Shown here one piece after another: positions 37,474-46,904 of a stretch of DNA of 57,481 nt. Origin of the DNA: Gloeocapsopsis crepidinum LEGE 06123 (GTDB lineage Bacteria > Cyanobacteriota > Cyanobacteriia > Cyanobacteriales > Chroococcidiopsidaceae); the NCBI RefSeq assembly GCF_015207655.1, contig NZ_JADEWN010000036.1:1-57481 (forward strand). The letters run 5' to 3'. The position numbers were made by a program, and so were the translations under genes. Every line of letters begins with the position of its first letter. Position 1 is the first letter of the stretch. The notes beneath the pieces are model-generated. The model made no database searches, was not told the origin of the DNA, and saw nothing but the letters and a program-made list of their open reading frames with translations.

Positions 37474-38331
37474 TTAGATTTGCCAAACACGCGATCGATA
37501 GGCTGGTTTTCCCAGAGAGGAAGATCGTAGCAGATGCCAGACCTCAGTGAACCAGTTTCGCACCTCAGTTGTAGAATTACCACGATAGCGACATAGTAAA
37601 CCTGCATTTAAGCGCGTAACGCCGATTTCGCCTTGTTCTACGGTAGAGTTGAGGGTTCTTATTTTTTCTACCACGTCAGTTGAAATAGATTGCCCAATCC
37701 AGACAAAACTACCCACAATAGAGTTTCCGGCTAAACCGTGGGGGCTATTAATAATTTGCTCGTCTCCATGTAACCATTGGCGATCTATCCATAAAGGGTG
37801 TTGTTGTTGCCAAACCTCAGTATGCGATCGCCAGTTACCTTGTAAAAACTTTTCTCCTCTAGCACTGCGACCAAAGCGGGTAATTTCCCAGCCTAACCAG
37901 GTAGCCCCAGGTGCCAATTCTACTCGTAAATCCTGTCGATAAATTGCGCCATTAAACACAATTGTTTCTTGAGGAAACCATTCTAAACAAGCATCAGTAT
38001 CGACTTGTAGCAAAATATTCTGTCTAGCTTCTAAACCATTACTACGATAAATCTTACTTGCGGCGGCAGTTGTAATGAGTGTATGGGCTTTCGGTTGCAG
38101 ATGAAAATTGAGTGATAGTTTGTCACCGCCAACAATACCTCCAGCAGTGTGTAAAATCACACTATGACAAACTGCTCCTTCTGGATAAAAAGGTCTTTGA
38201 ACTTTTAGCGGTGCTTGCATTTGCTGGTGTGTCACTGCAGTTGCACCATCTACTAACGCATAGACAATATTTAAACTACCGTGCCAAGAATTAAGCTTTT
38301 GAGAATTGTTGAGTTCTAGCAAGCGCAACAT
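37474..38331 (-). CDS. ureD: urease accessory protein UreD
   Basis: UreD (UreH) is the scaffold that, with UreF and UreG, loads nickel into apo-urease. The 285-residue product has TAVTHQQMQAPLKVQRPFYP, LHTAGGIVGGDKLSLNFHLQ, ITTAAASKIYRS and the LEWFPQETIVFNGA motif, all in family order. No ureE, ureF or ureG is in the window, so they must be elsewhere. It is divergent from the outer-membrane-like protein across 226 bp; I saw no NtcA box (GTA-N8-TAC) there. Confidence 0.94.
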   Translation of the reverse strand: MLRLLELNNSQKLNSWHGSLNIVYALVDGATAVTHQQMQAPLKVQRPFYPEGAVCHSVILHTAGGIVGGDKLSLNFHLQPKAHTLITTAAASKIYRSNGLEARQNILLQVDTDACLEWFPQETIVFNGAIYRQDLRVELAPGATWLGWEITRFGRSARGEKFLQGNWRSHTEVWQQQHPLWIDRQWLHGDEQIINSPHGLAGNSIVGSFVWIGQSISTDVVEKIRTLNSTVEQGEIGVTRLNAGLLCRYRGNSTTEVRNWFTEVWHLLRSSSLGKPAYRSRVWQI

Positions 38332-38557
38332 TTTGGATGAGATTAATTTTGTTATTGTGACACGTTATGCATAAATGTTTTGAATCTTATAGAGTAAATT
38401 TGCTTAATTATAATCATTAACATAGTAGGCTTTCTCAGTAATATTGCGGTTGGACGCCTCGTCAAATTAGCGTTAATTTGCTTGTCATAGTGAATGATCT
38501 ATAAATTTGCACTCGTGCGATCAGTAAATATGAAACACATTAATCCATTAACAGACT

Positions 38558-39709
38558 ATGTGTGTTAGTCTCCAACAATGGAGCATAATTGGCAGCTTGA
38601 GTATATGGGTATTAACGACAACCCCAGCAAATGCTGTAACAGGGAAGTTTGCACAACAAAATGAATCGAATTTCCAATCAACGTTAATTGAACAAAATCC
38701 AATATTAATTGCTGCACCTGAAAACTTCAATCCTAGTTTGCGATCGCCACCACCGCCACCGCCAAAACCTCCACAAGATTTAATTTCACCACCTACAACT
38801 ACAGAATCGACTACATCACCTGTATTAGAAAATATTCAATTTGATTTTCGCGATCGCACAGATAATTTTGGCGGACGTAATTTATTTGTTGAGCCTACAG
38901 TTCAGTTTCGTTTATCTGATGATGAAATACTGACATTCAAGACAGGTTTTAATTATTTTGATCAGCCAAATATTGATGCAATTACAACTATTCCAATTCA
39001 AGTAGGGTGGACAGGAAAGATTGGTGAAGCCACACTACAAGGCACAGTAGGAGTTGATATGTTTGATCGTCTATCCCCTACTCTCAATTTTAGTGCAAAA
39101 CTTGATGCCCCAATCACTATAAACATTTTACCTTCAGGTCAACTACTATCAGGCTTAGTCCTTTCAGGTGCTTTAGAATATGGATTGTATAAATTTAATG
39201 CGCAAACATTAGAAAATCAAATTACAGCTTGGCGACTAGGATCCAGTGTATATTGGCAGATTGAGCGTAAGACTAGCTTTTTCTCGACATTACGCTGGGG
39301 TAGTTATAACGATGGTAATTCTGAGTGGCAATCGTTTAGTAGATTAGAACGTCAATTTGGTCAATTTAGAGTTGCAGCTAATTTATTTACTTGGAATTAT
39401 ACCAGTGACTTTGAGCGCACCAGTGGCTATTTTTCTCCACAAGATTTTTTAGTTTATAACGCTGAGTTAGCCTGGGAAGGAGACGTTTTTGATTTTCTAC
39501 GTTGCCGATTTGCAGCTAATCTAGGACAGCAACGCTTGCAAGGAGAAATGGATAACGCAAATGGTTATCAAGCGCAATGCACAGCAAAGATTTCTAGTGA
39601 TATTGAAGCAGATTTGAGCTATAGCTTTAGTAATGTCCGCAATCAAGATACTGGGAGAAGTGCTTATGGTGGTAGTTCGCTAACAGGTCAGGTGCGGGTG
39701 AGCTTTTAG
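38558..39709 (+). CDS. predicted outer-membrane beta-barrel protein at the start of an exopolysaccharide-like locus
   Basis: The 383-residue product has a signal peptide (SIIGSLSIWVLTTTPANA), an acidic and Pro-rich linker (AAPENFNPSL at residues 52-61, then PPPPPPKPP) and a region of alternating hydrophobic and polar residues with regular aromatic ends (NLFVEPTVQFRLSDDEILTF, TAWRLGSSVYWQIERKTSFF) that fits transmembrane beta strands. The last residues GQVRVSF end in Phe, as many outer-membrane barrels do. I do not recognise a named family; it is similar in concept to polysaccharide export porins. The linker motif also occurs in the DUF3131 protein at 53100, which suggests a common system. Confidence 0.7.
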   Translation: MCVSLQQWSIIGSLSIWVLTTTPANAVTGKFAQQNESNFQSTLIEQNPILIAAPENFNPSLRSPPPPPPKPPQDLISPPTTTESTTSPVLENIQFDFRDRTDNFGGRNLFVEPTVQFRLSDDEILTFKTGFNYFDQPNIDAITTIPIQVGWTGKIGEATLQGTVGVDMFDRLSPTLNFSAKLDAPITINILPSGQLLSGLVLSGALEYGLYKFNAQTLENQITAWRLGSSVYWQIERKTSFFSTLRWGSYNDGNSEWQSFSRLERQFGQFRVAANLFTWNYTSDFERTSGYFSPQDFLVYNAELAWEGDVFDFLRCRFAANLGQQRLQGEMDNANGYQAQCTAKISSDIEADLSYSFSNVRNQDTGRSAYGGSSLTGQVRVSF

Positions 39710-39804
39710 TATCAGTGTTAATTCTATTTAATAACTGGGAAAAATGAAGTCGTAAGGCGGTCAAGGTGTTCAAAACTTGACAAAATTAACAAGGCTTCAC
39801 TTTC

Positions 39805-41232
39805 ATGAATTCTGATTTTGAACCACCACCTAAAACGCTGTCAATTCTTGCTTCCGTGGGAGGAGTTATCACAGCTATTATTGCGATCGCAGGGCTGAAT
39901 TCTTGGTCGAGACATCTTTATCAAACTGCTAAACTACCACAATCCGATCGCGCAGCTACGGCAAGTGTCAATACACTTGATATTGCAGTATTGGATGCCA
40001 AATCAGTTGTTTTACCAGGGAAACCAATTAACCTAAGCCAGCTAGAGAAAGCAACACCATACATTGCACCACACGTAGGCAGATTAACTGCTGATGAACT
40101 CACGATCACACGTCAAGCTTGGTCGTATTTTCAGCGTAACTGGAATCCAAAAACAGGTTTAGTCAATTCCGTTGATGGCTTTACATCAGTAACGATGTGG
40201 GATCAAGCCGCAGCGATCGCCGCTTTGGTGAGTGCAAAAGAGTTAAATATCGTCTCTGCAACAGAATTTGATACTAAGATGCGCCAGATGTTAACAACAC
40301 TAGCATCAATGCCGTTGTATCAAAAAGAATTGCCTAATAAAGTTTATAACGCAACAACGTTACTTCCGGTTAACTACGGTCAATTGGATAAACGCGAAGA
40401 AATTGGCTGGTCAGCGATTGATCTGGGGCGCATGGCAATATGGCTTAAAATTGTGGGGTCAAAGTATCCTGCATTGCGATCGCACGCTGAAAAAGTTTGG
40501 CAACACTGGCAAGTAGATCGCTTAACCAAAAATGGGCAAATGTACGGTACTGCGGTAGTTAATGGTAAAGAGCAATACAACCAAGAAGGACGCTTGGGTT
40601 ACGAAAATTATGCGGCTTTTGGTTTAAAACTGTGGGGCTTAGATGTTGAACGTGCTTTAGATCATCAATCGCAAACTGCGTTTGTGAATCTTTACGGACA
40701 AGGAGTTCCCTACGATCGCCGCGATTATGCATCTTCAGGGGCAAATAACTATGTCCTCAGCGAGCCTTTTATTTTAGATGGCATTGAGACAGGATTTCAA
40801 GCGCTACCCAAAGCTTATGCAGATCGCATCTTAGCCGCACAAGAAGCCCGCTACCGCGCGACAAAACAGTTAACTGCTGTAACCGAAGATAATCTCGATC
40901 GCCCGCCATACTTTGTTTACAGTGGCTTATTTGTCAACGGACAACCTTGGGCAACAATTACCGACACGCGACAACAATACAACAATTTGCGGTTTTTGAG
41001 TGCTAAGGCAGCGATTGGTTGGCATATGTTGTATAACACTCCATATACGCGCCAATTATACGATTTTGTGCAAGCAAATCTGAAATCCGATCGTGGCTGG
41101 TACAACGGCTTTTATGAATCACTGCATCAGCCTAATCGCGCACTCACAGCAAATAATAACGGCGTGATTCTAGAAAGTTTACTCTACAAGCAAGTTGGTA
41201 AGCCACTAGTTGTTTGGGCAAATGTTAAGTAA
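39805..41232 (+). CDS. DUF3131 protein, membrane-anchored
   Basis: The 475-residue product has one N-terminal membrane helix (about 12-30, LSILASVGGVITAIIAIAGL) and one DUF3131 domain (about 95-470). Conserved blocks seen in all copies here include TMWDQAAAIAALV, LPNKVYNA, GWSAIDLGRMAIW, QEGRLGYENYAAFGLKLWG, NYVLSEPFILDGIE, LTAVTEDNLDRPPYFVY, WATITDTR, NLRFLSAKAAIGW, and NNNGVILESLLYK. The repeating helical blocks suggest an alpha/alpha-barrel of the glycosidase-like kind (inference). Function is unknown. It faces the periplasm and probably handles a polysaccharide. Confidence 0.85.
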   Translation: MNSDFEPPPKTLSILASVGGVITAIIAIAGLNSWSRHLYQTAKLPQSDRAATASVNTLDIAVLDAKSVVLPGKPINLSQLEKATPYIAPHVGRLTADELTITRQAWSYFQRNWNPKTGLVNSVDGFTSVTMWDQAAAIAALVSAKELNIVSATEFDTKMRQMLTTLASMPLYQKELPNKVYNATTLLPVNYGQLDKREEIGWSAIDLGRMAIWLKIVGSKYPALRSHAEKVWQHWQVDRLTKNGQMYGTAVVNGKEQYNQEGRLGYENYAAFGLKLWGLDVERALDHQSQTAFVNLYGQGVPYDRRDYASSGANNYVLSEPFILDGIETGFQALPKAYADRILAAQEARYRATKQLTAVTEDNLDRPPYFVYSGLFVNGQPWATITDTRQQYNNLRFLSAKAAIGWHMLYNTPYTRQLYDFVQANLKSDRGWYNGFYESLHQPNRALTANNNGVILESLLYKQVGKPLVVWANVK

Positions 41233-41244
41233 GTTGACTTACTT

Positions 41245-41320
41245 AAATGTGGAATAGCCGTCTCGGCTGTCCATCTTTTGCTGTCGGGCATAAGCAGGCA
41301 AGATGCCTACCTCACATTAA
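41245..41320. repeat. short element with imperfect terminal inverted repeats
   Basis: The gap between the two DUF3131 genes holds AATGTGG at the left and CTCACATT at the right as near-inverted ends, enclosing TGTGGAATAGCCGTCTCGGCTG and GGCATAAGCAGGCAAGATGCC. A related copy of the left half is at 56689-56712. It looks like a small dispersed repeat (MITE-like); a transposase is not present. Confidence 0.45.
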
Positions 41321-41356
41321 CTATTAATTTAATTTTTGAAAACCCAACTTTTAATT

Positions 41357-44122
41357 ATGATCTGGAAGCGCCATCAACGCAAGTGGTTGCGATTAATCGC
41401 ATTTTTTCTCATTGGAATCGTCGCCCAGTTTTCGTTTTATATTCCAACACAATCTTTAGCACAAAGTCCGAACAATGCTGATAGTTGTAGCAGTATTACA
41501 GCACCTTTAACAAAGGAAGAGCAAACTTATGCGCGTAGTGCTTGGCAGTATTTTGTCAAAAACTATCAACCCGCAACCGGATTTACAAATTCAACTGGTG
41601 GTTATCCCTCTGGTACGCTTTGGGATATGGGCAATTATCTTACAGCGTTGAATACAGCGCGATCGCTTAATTTAATTGACCAAGCTGATTTCGATTCCCG
41701 TCTCAATAAGTTTTTAGCAACACTCAGCGAATTAAGACTGTTTGAAGATGGCTTACCAAGTAAAGTTTACAATACAGCTAACGGACAAATGGTGGATTAT
41801 GGCAATAATCCGGTAGAGCGAGGTATTGGTTGGTCAGCATTAGATATTGGGCGGATACTTGCAGCTTTTCATATTATCCGCACCTGTCATCCGCAGTATA
41901 ATGATTGGCTCACAGGAATTGTCTCAAAATGGCAACTAGGGCGATCGCTTCAAGATGGACAGATGTTTGGTGCTACTGTGCTTCCTGATGGTGAAACATT
42001 ATTAGTTCAAGAAGGACGCTTGGGTTATGAGGAATATGCTGCTAGAGGTTATGAACTCTGGGGTTTTTCTGTACCTAAAGCCGTTTCCTTTGAACCATTT
42101 AAGTTTGTAGAAATCAATGGCGTACAAATTCCTGTTGATACTCGCGATTATCAAACGACGAACGCCAATAATTATGTTGTCAGTGAGTCTTACATCTTGG
42201 ATGGTATTGAATTTGGTTTACAAGGTGACTTAGCAGATTATGCAGCAAGAGTTTTAGAAGTGCAAAAGCGACGCTACGAAGCTACTGGACAACTCACCGC
42301 AGTTACCGAAGACAATATCGATCGAGAGCCTTATTTTCTTTACAATACGGTTTATGCTAATGGCAACGCTTGGGCAACAATTACAGACACCAATCAGCCT
42401 TATCCACAGTTACGCAGTTTGAGTACAAAAGCAGCTTTTGGCTGGCGCTACCTTTATCCAGAAAATGACTATACGCAAAAACTGTTTGAGGCAGTCAAAG
42501 ATCTCCGCAGTCCTGATGAAGGTTTCTACGCTGGAATTTACGAAGAAACTAAGCAAACAAACAATGCTTTAACAGGAAATACAAATGGCTTAATTTTAGA
42601 GATTCTCCATTACAAAGCTAGAGGGAATCGCCCCTTAATCACAACATCGGTGAGTGCTTCGACAGGAAAACCAAGCAATGATGTAGAAACAGCTAATTCA
42701 ACTCCTCTACCTGCGACGACAACGCCTGCACAAACACCTAGCGTTGAATCGACAACACCTGAAGTTACAGAAATTGTAGTTGAACCAATTCCACCAGTGA
42801 GTCAACCATTTTCTGCTCATCCTAATAAGCTAAATAGACCTCTGACAGTTAGCGAACGTCGTTACGCGCAAGCCGCATGGCGGTACTTTCAAGCAAATTA
42901 TCATCGCAGTGGGCTAGTTGACGATCGCAGTGATTTTAAAGGTGCAACACTTTGGGGTTTAGGCGATTATCTCGCTGCACTTCAAGCGGCGCGATCGCTT
43001 GATATCATCTCAGCAAAAGAGTTTGACTTGCGCACGCGACATCTTTTAGGAGCCTTGACAAAATTACCATTATTTGCTGGAGAGTTGCCCAATCGTGGTT
43101 ATGATACGCGATCGCTGCAATCGGTTGATTATGGTGGAAATTCAGTTCCCGAAGGCACGGGTTGGTCAGCGTTAGATATCGGCAGAATTCTAGCGTCACT
43201 TTACAATTTAAAAACTTCTTATCCGCAATACACTCAAGCTGTAGAGCAAATCGTACTTGATTGGTCGTATTTGCGTGTCGTGCAGGATGGGATGCTCTCT
43301 AGTGCTACAGTTACAAAAGATGCTGGACGATCGCTCACAAGGGTAAACCCTGAAACTCGCTTAGGTTACGAAGAATATGCCGCCCGTGCTTTTCAGTTGT
43401 GGGGATTTGATGTGGCAAATTCAGCAGTTGGTGGTAAGTATCAAACTGCTACGGTAGAAGGAGTTGCAGTGCCGATTCAGCGCCTTCGTCGCGAGACAAA
43501 CACCAAGGTGAATCAATATACAGTCAGCAATCCGTTTTTACTGTACGGACTCGAATTTGGTTTTGATCCGCAAATGCGATCGCTAGTACAACCTATATTA
43601 ACCGCGCAAGCACAACGCTACCGTCGTACAGGCAAGCACACCGCCTCAGCCACAACTTTAATTGATCGCAAACCTTACACTGTCCACAGTTCTATTATCG
43701 GTCAAGGAGAGCCTTGGGTAGCTTTAGCCGATGACGGTCAAGCTGTAGTAGATGGACGTTTGGTAAGTACCGCAGTAGCCTTTGCTTATCACGCCTTGCT
43801 ACCAGAAGATCGCTACGCGCAAGAGTTAGTTAATGCAACCACTGACTTATACAATCCTTTACTCGGCTTTTACGAGGGCTTTTACGAAAAAACTGGTAAA
43901 ACTGCCATTGGCTTTACCAGCAGTACCAACAGCATGATTCTCCAATCTTTGCTGTATATGGCAACAAAGCAACCACTAATTCAACCAAACAACACAACGA
44001 ATTCAAGATGGTGGGAGGAGATTAAAGCGGGTAATTCTGGTCGTGGTTTACCAACAACGGCAACACAAAAAGTCCAGCTAGTGACTGACTCTTCTGGCAC
44101 TTACTGGGTGTCTGCGAAGTAA
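41357..44122 (+). CDS. secreted protein with two tandem DUF3131 domains
   Basis: About 921 residues. An N-terminal signal or anchor (basic KRHQRKW then LRLIAFFLIGIVAQFSF) precedes domain one (about 45-430) and domain two (about 490-880), joined by a Thr/Pro-rich linker (ATTTPAQTPSVESTTPEV). Domain one has the full set of motifs, including EGRLGYEEYAARGYELWG, LTAVTEDNIDREPYFLY and AWATITDT. Domain two keeps GWSALDIGRILASL and RLGYEEYAARAFQLWG but has TASATTLIDRKPYTVH where the others have T/N-E-D, so it may be inactive or have a different role. The ATG at 41357 is preferred to a TTG at 41336. Confidence 0.85.
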   Translation: MIWKRHQRKWLRLIAFFLIGIVAQFSFYIPTQSLAQSPNNADSCSSITAPLTKEEQTYARSAWQYFVKNYQPATGFTNSTGGYPSGTLWDMGNYLTALNTARSLNLIDQADFDSRLNKFLATLSELRLFEDGLPSKVYNTANGQMVDYGNNPVERGIGWSALDIGRILAAFHIIRTCHPQYNDWLTGIVSKWQLGRSLQDGQMFGATVLPDGETLLVQEGRLGYEEYAARGYELWGFSVPKAVSFEPFKFVEINGVQIPVDTRDYQTTNANNYVVSESYILDGIEFGLQGDLADYAARVLEVQKRRYEATGQLTAVTEDNIDREPYFLYNTVYANGNAWATITDTNQPYPQLRSLSTKAAFGWRYLYPENDYTQKLFEAVKDLRSPDEGFYAGIYEETKQTNNALTGNTNGLILEILHYKARGNRPLITTSVSASTGKPSNDVETANSTPLPATTTPAQTPSVESTTPEVTEIVVEPIPPVSQPFSAHPNKLNRPLTVSERRYAQAAWRYFQANYHRSGLVDDRSDFKGATLWGLGDYLAALQAARSLDIISAKEFDLRTRHLLGALTKLPLFAGELPNRGYDTRSLQSVDYGGNSVPEGTGWSALDIGRILASLYNLKTSYPQYTQAVEQIVLDWSYLRVVQDGMLSSATVTKDAGRSLTRVNPETRLGYEEYAARAFQLWGFDVANSAVGGKYQTATVEGVAVPIQRLRRETNTKVNQYTVSNPFLLYGLEFGFDPQMRSLVQPILTAQAQRYRRTGKHTASATTLIDRKPYTVHSSIIGQGEPWVALADDGQAVVDGRLVSTAVAFAYHALLPEDRYAQELVNATTDLYNPLLGFYEGFYEKTGKTAIGFTSSTNSMILQSLLYMATKQPLIQPNNTTNSRWWEEIKAGNSGRGLPTTATQKVQLVTDSSGTYWVSAK

Positions 44123-44180
44123 AGGGGTCAAAGCAAGAATCTCAAATGCCCTGCAACTCCCTTCGGGGCTACGCAGAGTA

Positions 44181-44226
44181 AGTCCACGCAGGTGAACTTT
44201 GTTTATTTAGCTGCGAATTCATTCGC
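44181..44226. repeat. direct repeat, left flank of the dynamin cassette
   Basis: AGTCCACGCAGGTGAACTTT followed by GTTTATTTAGCTGCGAATTC and ATTCGC. The right copy at 49161-49206 has the same order with 6 mismatches over 46 bases (about 87% identity). The two lie just outside the three-gene cassette. A related but diverged unit is at 182. Confidence 0.75.
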
Positions 44227-44376
44227 ACTCGCATTCTTCCATCCACAGGAAATAACAATTCAAATACCGAAAGTGCGGACGACATCATCAAACATTATTT
44301 CAGTATTCACACTGGTGGTAGTTGCAAGTATTTCAGGCTTTATTAGAGTTGACCAAAAAATATATTCTAGAGAAAA

Positions 44377-46839
44377 ATGTCGCTCAGTATAGAGTCTAAG
44401 TTAAACACCACTCGTAATCTTTTAAAACAATTAGGTAACTCAGTCTCTAGCTTAGTCAATTTATCTCCTGAGATTTTTGGCGATCCAAGTATTGAATCTT
44501 GCCTAAAAGAATTTGTCAACGTTTATCAAGAAGCAGTCCAAAGACTTGAACATCCTAGTTTTCGGATCGCCACTATTGGGACAACTTCTTCTGGAAAATC
44601 TACTATTGTTAATGCACTGATTGGTCGAAGAATTGCACCTATTGAAGCCGGAGAAATGAGTGGAGGTGTGTTAACTCTTAAGCATTCTTCAGAACATCGA
44701 TTAGCGATCGCACCAACAGAAGATGCAGTTTGGGATACAGGTGAATGGACAAAATTAAATGATGAGGATTTATACCACCGAATTCGCACGGTGATGCACT
44801 CCTATCACGATGCACGTAAAAAACGGGAGTATGTAGCGCCACAAGTAACGGCTTATATTCCTCTATTACCTGCTTGCGATCCTTCCTTGCTAGGTTTACC
44901 TGAAGGAATAGGAGTGGAATTAATCGATCTACCAGGCTTGAAGTCAGTTCAAGATCGAACTAACTTAGCAACGATTCAAAAGCAAGTTAATAAAGCTTTT
45001 AGTCTAGTATCTTTAGACTATATGCAAGTAGATGACGATCATAGAAAACGCTTGCTGGAAGAATTAAAAAAAGTTGTCGAATACCTACAAGGACGTACAG
45101 ATTCGATGATTTTTATCTTAAATCGAGTCGATCAGCGAGGTGTTGATGATTTACCCATATCTTTGCGTATTAATAAGTTAAAAGCAGAAATTAAAGAAGT
45201 ACTATTACTTCAAGAACTTCCTGATATTCTTCCTTTTAATGCTCGTTTTCTATATTATGCCCAGTGTGCCTGGGGTGTAGAAGCTTTGCACAAACCATCT
45301 ACAGTTAATCAACAAACTCGCTTAAACTTTCTTAAAGCAATGTTTCAAGATTGTGCAGGAGTAATTCGTTTAAATACTAGAGAAAACCGATATTTAAAAA
45401 ACTGGTTTCGTGATATCGAAGATCGAGTAGAAGACAATGAATTTATTGATGACGAAACTATGAGTAAAATTCTCTACTATTCTTTAGAATGGAGTGGTGG
45501 GAGAGAACTGTGGCAACGCTTCCGCCTGCGGGTTCAAGAGTCTTTTACAGAATTAGTGATACTCCCAGCATTGGTAGAAGTTTTTGATCACTACTCTGTT
45601 TTATCAGAACGGCTTGACATCTTGGTTCAAACACGAAAACTTAATAATCAAGAACAAGTCGAACAAGAAAGAGAGAAAATCGCTAATATTCGGCAAAACT
45701 TACATAAAAGTATCAATAAAATAGGTAGAGAATTTAAAGCTGAAATTGAACATTTAATAGCAGGACTCAAAACTGATAAGCCTGAAGATAGACTTAAAAT
45801 TAAACAAGATGCTGAAAAAAAAGGCAGAAAAGGATTTTCTCTAATCTTTGATGCTATTAGTGAAGTAGAAGGTGACTTAACTAAAGTTTTAATAGTTCCT
45901 GCACGTGATGCTTTAAAAAATAACTTGGGTACATTTGAATTACAAGACAAGTTACGAGAAGTAGTATCGCCTTTTTTAGCTGAAGATATTGCTAGAACAT
46001 ACGATAACGCTAGCCGAAGATTAAGCCAATTTTCCTGTGAATCAGAATATCTTATCAAGCGCGTACGTAGTGATGATGACAGTAAAAAAGAACTTGAACA
46101 TGACGAACGTTATGTACGTCTTTTGTATCACACTATGAAAAAAGGCATAACAGCAAGAGCAGAATTCATTCTTCAAGGAAAAGCAAAACTATTTGAGCAA
46201 GCTTTAGAATCATTAGTTGACGAACAAATCAAGAGATTAAAGATTTGTTTATCTGAAGAAAACCTCAAATCTTCAGTTGAACTACAAAAAGCAGCATTTG
46301 TTAAGCTGCACAAACAATTAGCTCAAAATTTACCAACGTTACCAAATAACTTTTTTGAAATCTCAGACACAATCAAGCAAGGAAATTCTCGAAAAACAGA
46401 AATTGTCGATACAAAAACAGAACACGAACAATATACAGAATTTTACGAAGAAGGTTCGTGTTTTAAAAGTACAAAAACAAGAGTTCAAACCAGACCTGTA
46501 AATCACAACATTACCGCAGAAGTTGAATATGTAGAACTTTTTCTTCCGTCCCCAGATTTAATGGCAAAACAATGGTTGGGTGGAATTGAGAAAGGCAAAG
46601 AAAGATTATGGGATGTTTTACTTGAGTGGATTTTCAAACGCTTAGATGATGTTAGCAATATTTTTGAAGAATCAGTTAATGACATTACTGGTTTAGCCGA
46701 ACGTGCTTTGCAACAGCAGTTAAATGTCATTGAGGATGGTTTTGAACAAGAGAAACAACTTTGGCAACGTTTTGAATTTCAAAAAGTTGAAATCACAACA
46801 ATTTATCAAAATTTAAAGAAAGAACTGAATCAAAATTGA
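44377..46839 (+). CDS. dynamin-family GTPase
   Basis: The 820-residue protein begins with a short helical segment and then a dynamin-type G domain: G1 loop GTTSSGKST (residues 68-76), G2-like GEMSGGVLT, G3 DLPG (184-187) and G4 NRVD (249-252). Long helical regions follow (coiled-coil-rich, about 400-680: KLNNQEQVEQEREKIANIRQ, EFKAEIEHLIAGL), and a helical tail with a WLGGIEKGKERLW amphipathic patch that could touch membrane. Bacterial dynamin-like proteins remodel membranes in envelope stress and phage defence (established for DynA and Leo/Eleos-type systems). This one has no close named relative that I recognise. It is the first gene of a three-gene unit. Confidence 0.85.
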   Translation: MSLSIESKLNTTRNLLKQLGNSVSSLVNLSPEIFGDPSIESCLKEFVNVYQEAVQRLEHPSFRIATIGTTSSGKSTIVNALIGRRIAPIEAGEMSGGVLTLKHSSEHRLAIAPTEDAVWDTGEWTKLNDEDLYHRIRTVMHSYHDARKKREYVAPQVTAYIPLLPACDPSLLGLPEGIGVELIDLPGLKSVQDRTNLATIQKQVNKAFSLVSLDYMQVDDDHRKRLLEELKKVVEYLQGRTDSMIFILNRVDQRGVDDLPISLRINKLKAEIKEVLLLQELPDILPFNARFLYYAQCAWGVEALHKPSTVNQQTRLNFLKAMFQDCAGVIRLNTRENRYLKNWFRDIEDRVEDNEFIDDETMSKILYYSLEWSGGRELWQRFRLRVQESFTELVILPALVEVFDHYSVLSERLDILVQTRKLNNQEQVEQEREKIANIRQNLHKSINKIGREFKAEIEHLIAGLKTDKPEDRLKIKQDAEKKGRKGFSLIFDAISEVEGDLTKVLIVPARDALKNNLGTFELQDKLREVVSPFLAEDIARTYDNASRRLSQFSCESEYLIKRVRSDDDSKKELEHDERYVRLLYHTMKKGITARAEFILQGKAKLFEQALESLVDEQIKRLKICLSEENLKSSVELQKAAFVKLHKQLAQNLPTLPNNFFEISDTIKQGNSRKTEIVDTKTEHEQYTEFYEEGSCFKSTKTRVQTRPVNHNITAEVEYVELFLPSPDLMAKQWLGGIEKGKERLWDVLLEWIFKRLDDVSNIFEESVNDITGLAERALQQQLNVIEDGFEQEKQLWQRFEFQKVEITTIYQNLKKELNQN

Positions 46840-46904
46840 ACTGTATTGTGATTTACAATATACTGCTTACAAATCTTTTTTTATATAGCAGTTTTTAATT
46901 TACT

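Noticed and set aside
38332-38557. NtcA-type box (GTA-N8-TAC) upstream of ureD
   Set aside because: GTA triplets are present but none has TAC at the right distance.
41278-41481. 67-codon frame overlapping the start of the tandem DUF3131 gene
   Set aside because: It overlaps the real signal peptide in another frame and includes repeat DNA.
44192-44392. 66-codon open frame before the dynamin gene
   Set aside because: Its first part is the direct repeat at 44181-44226 and its end overlaps the dynamin start; no protein-like pattern.
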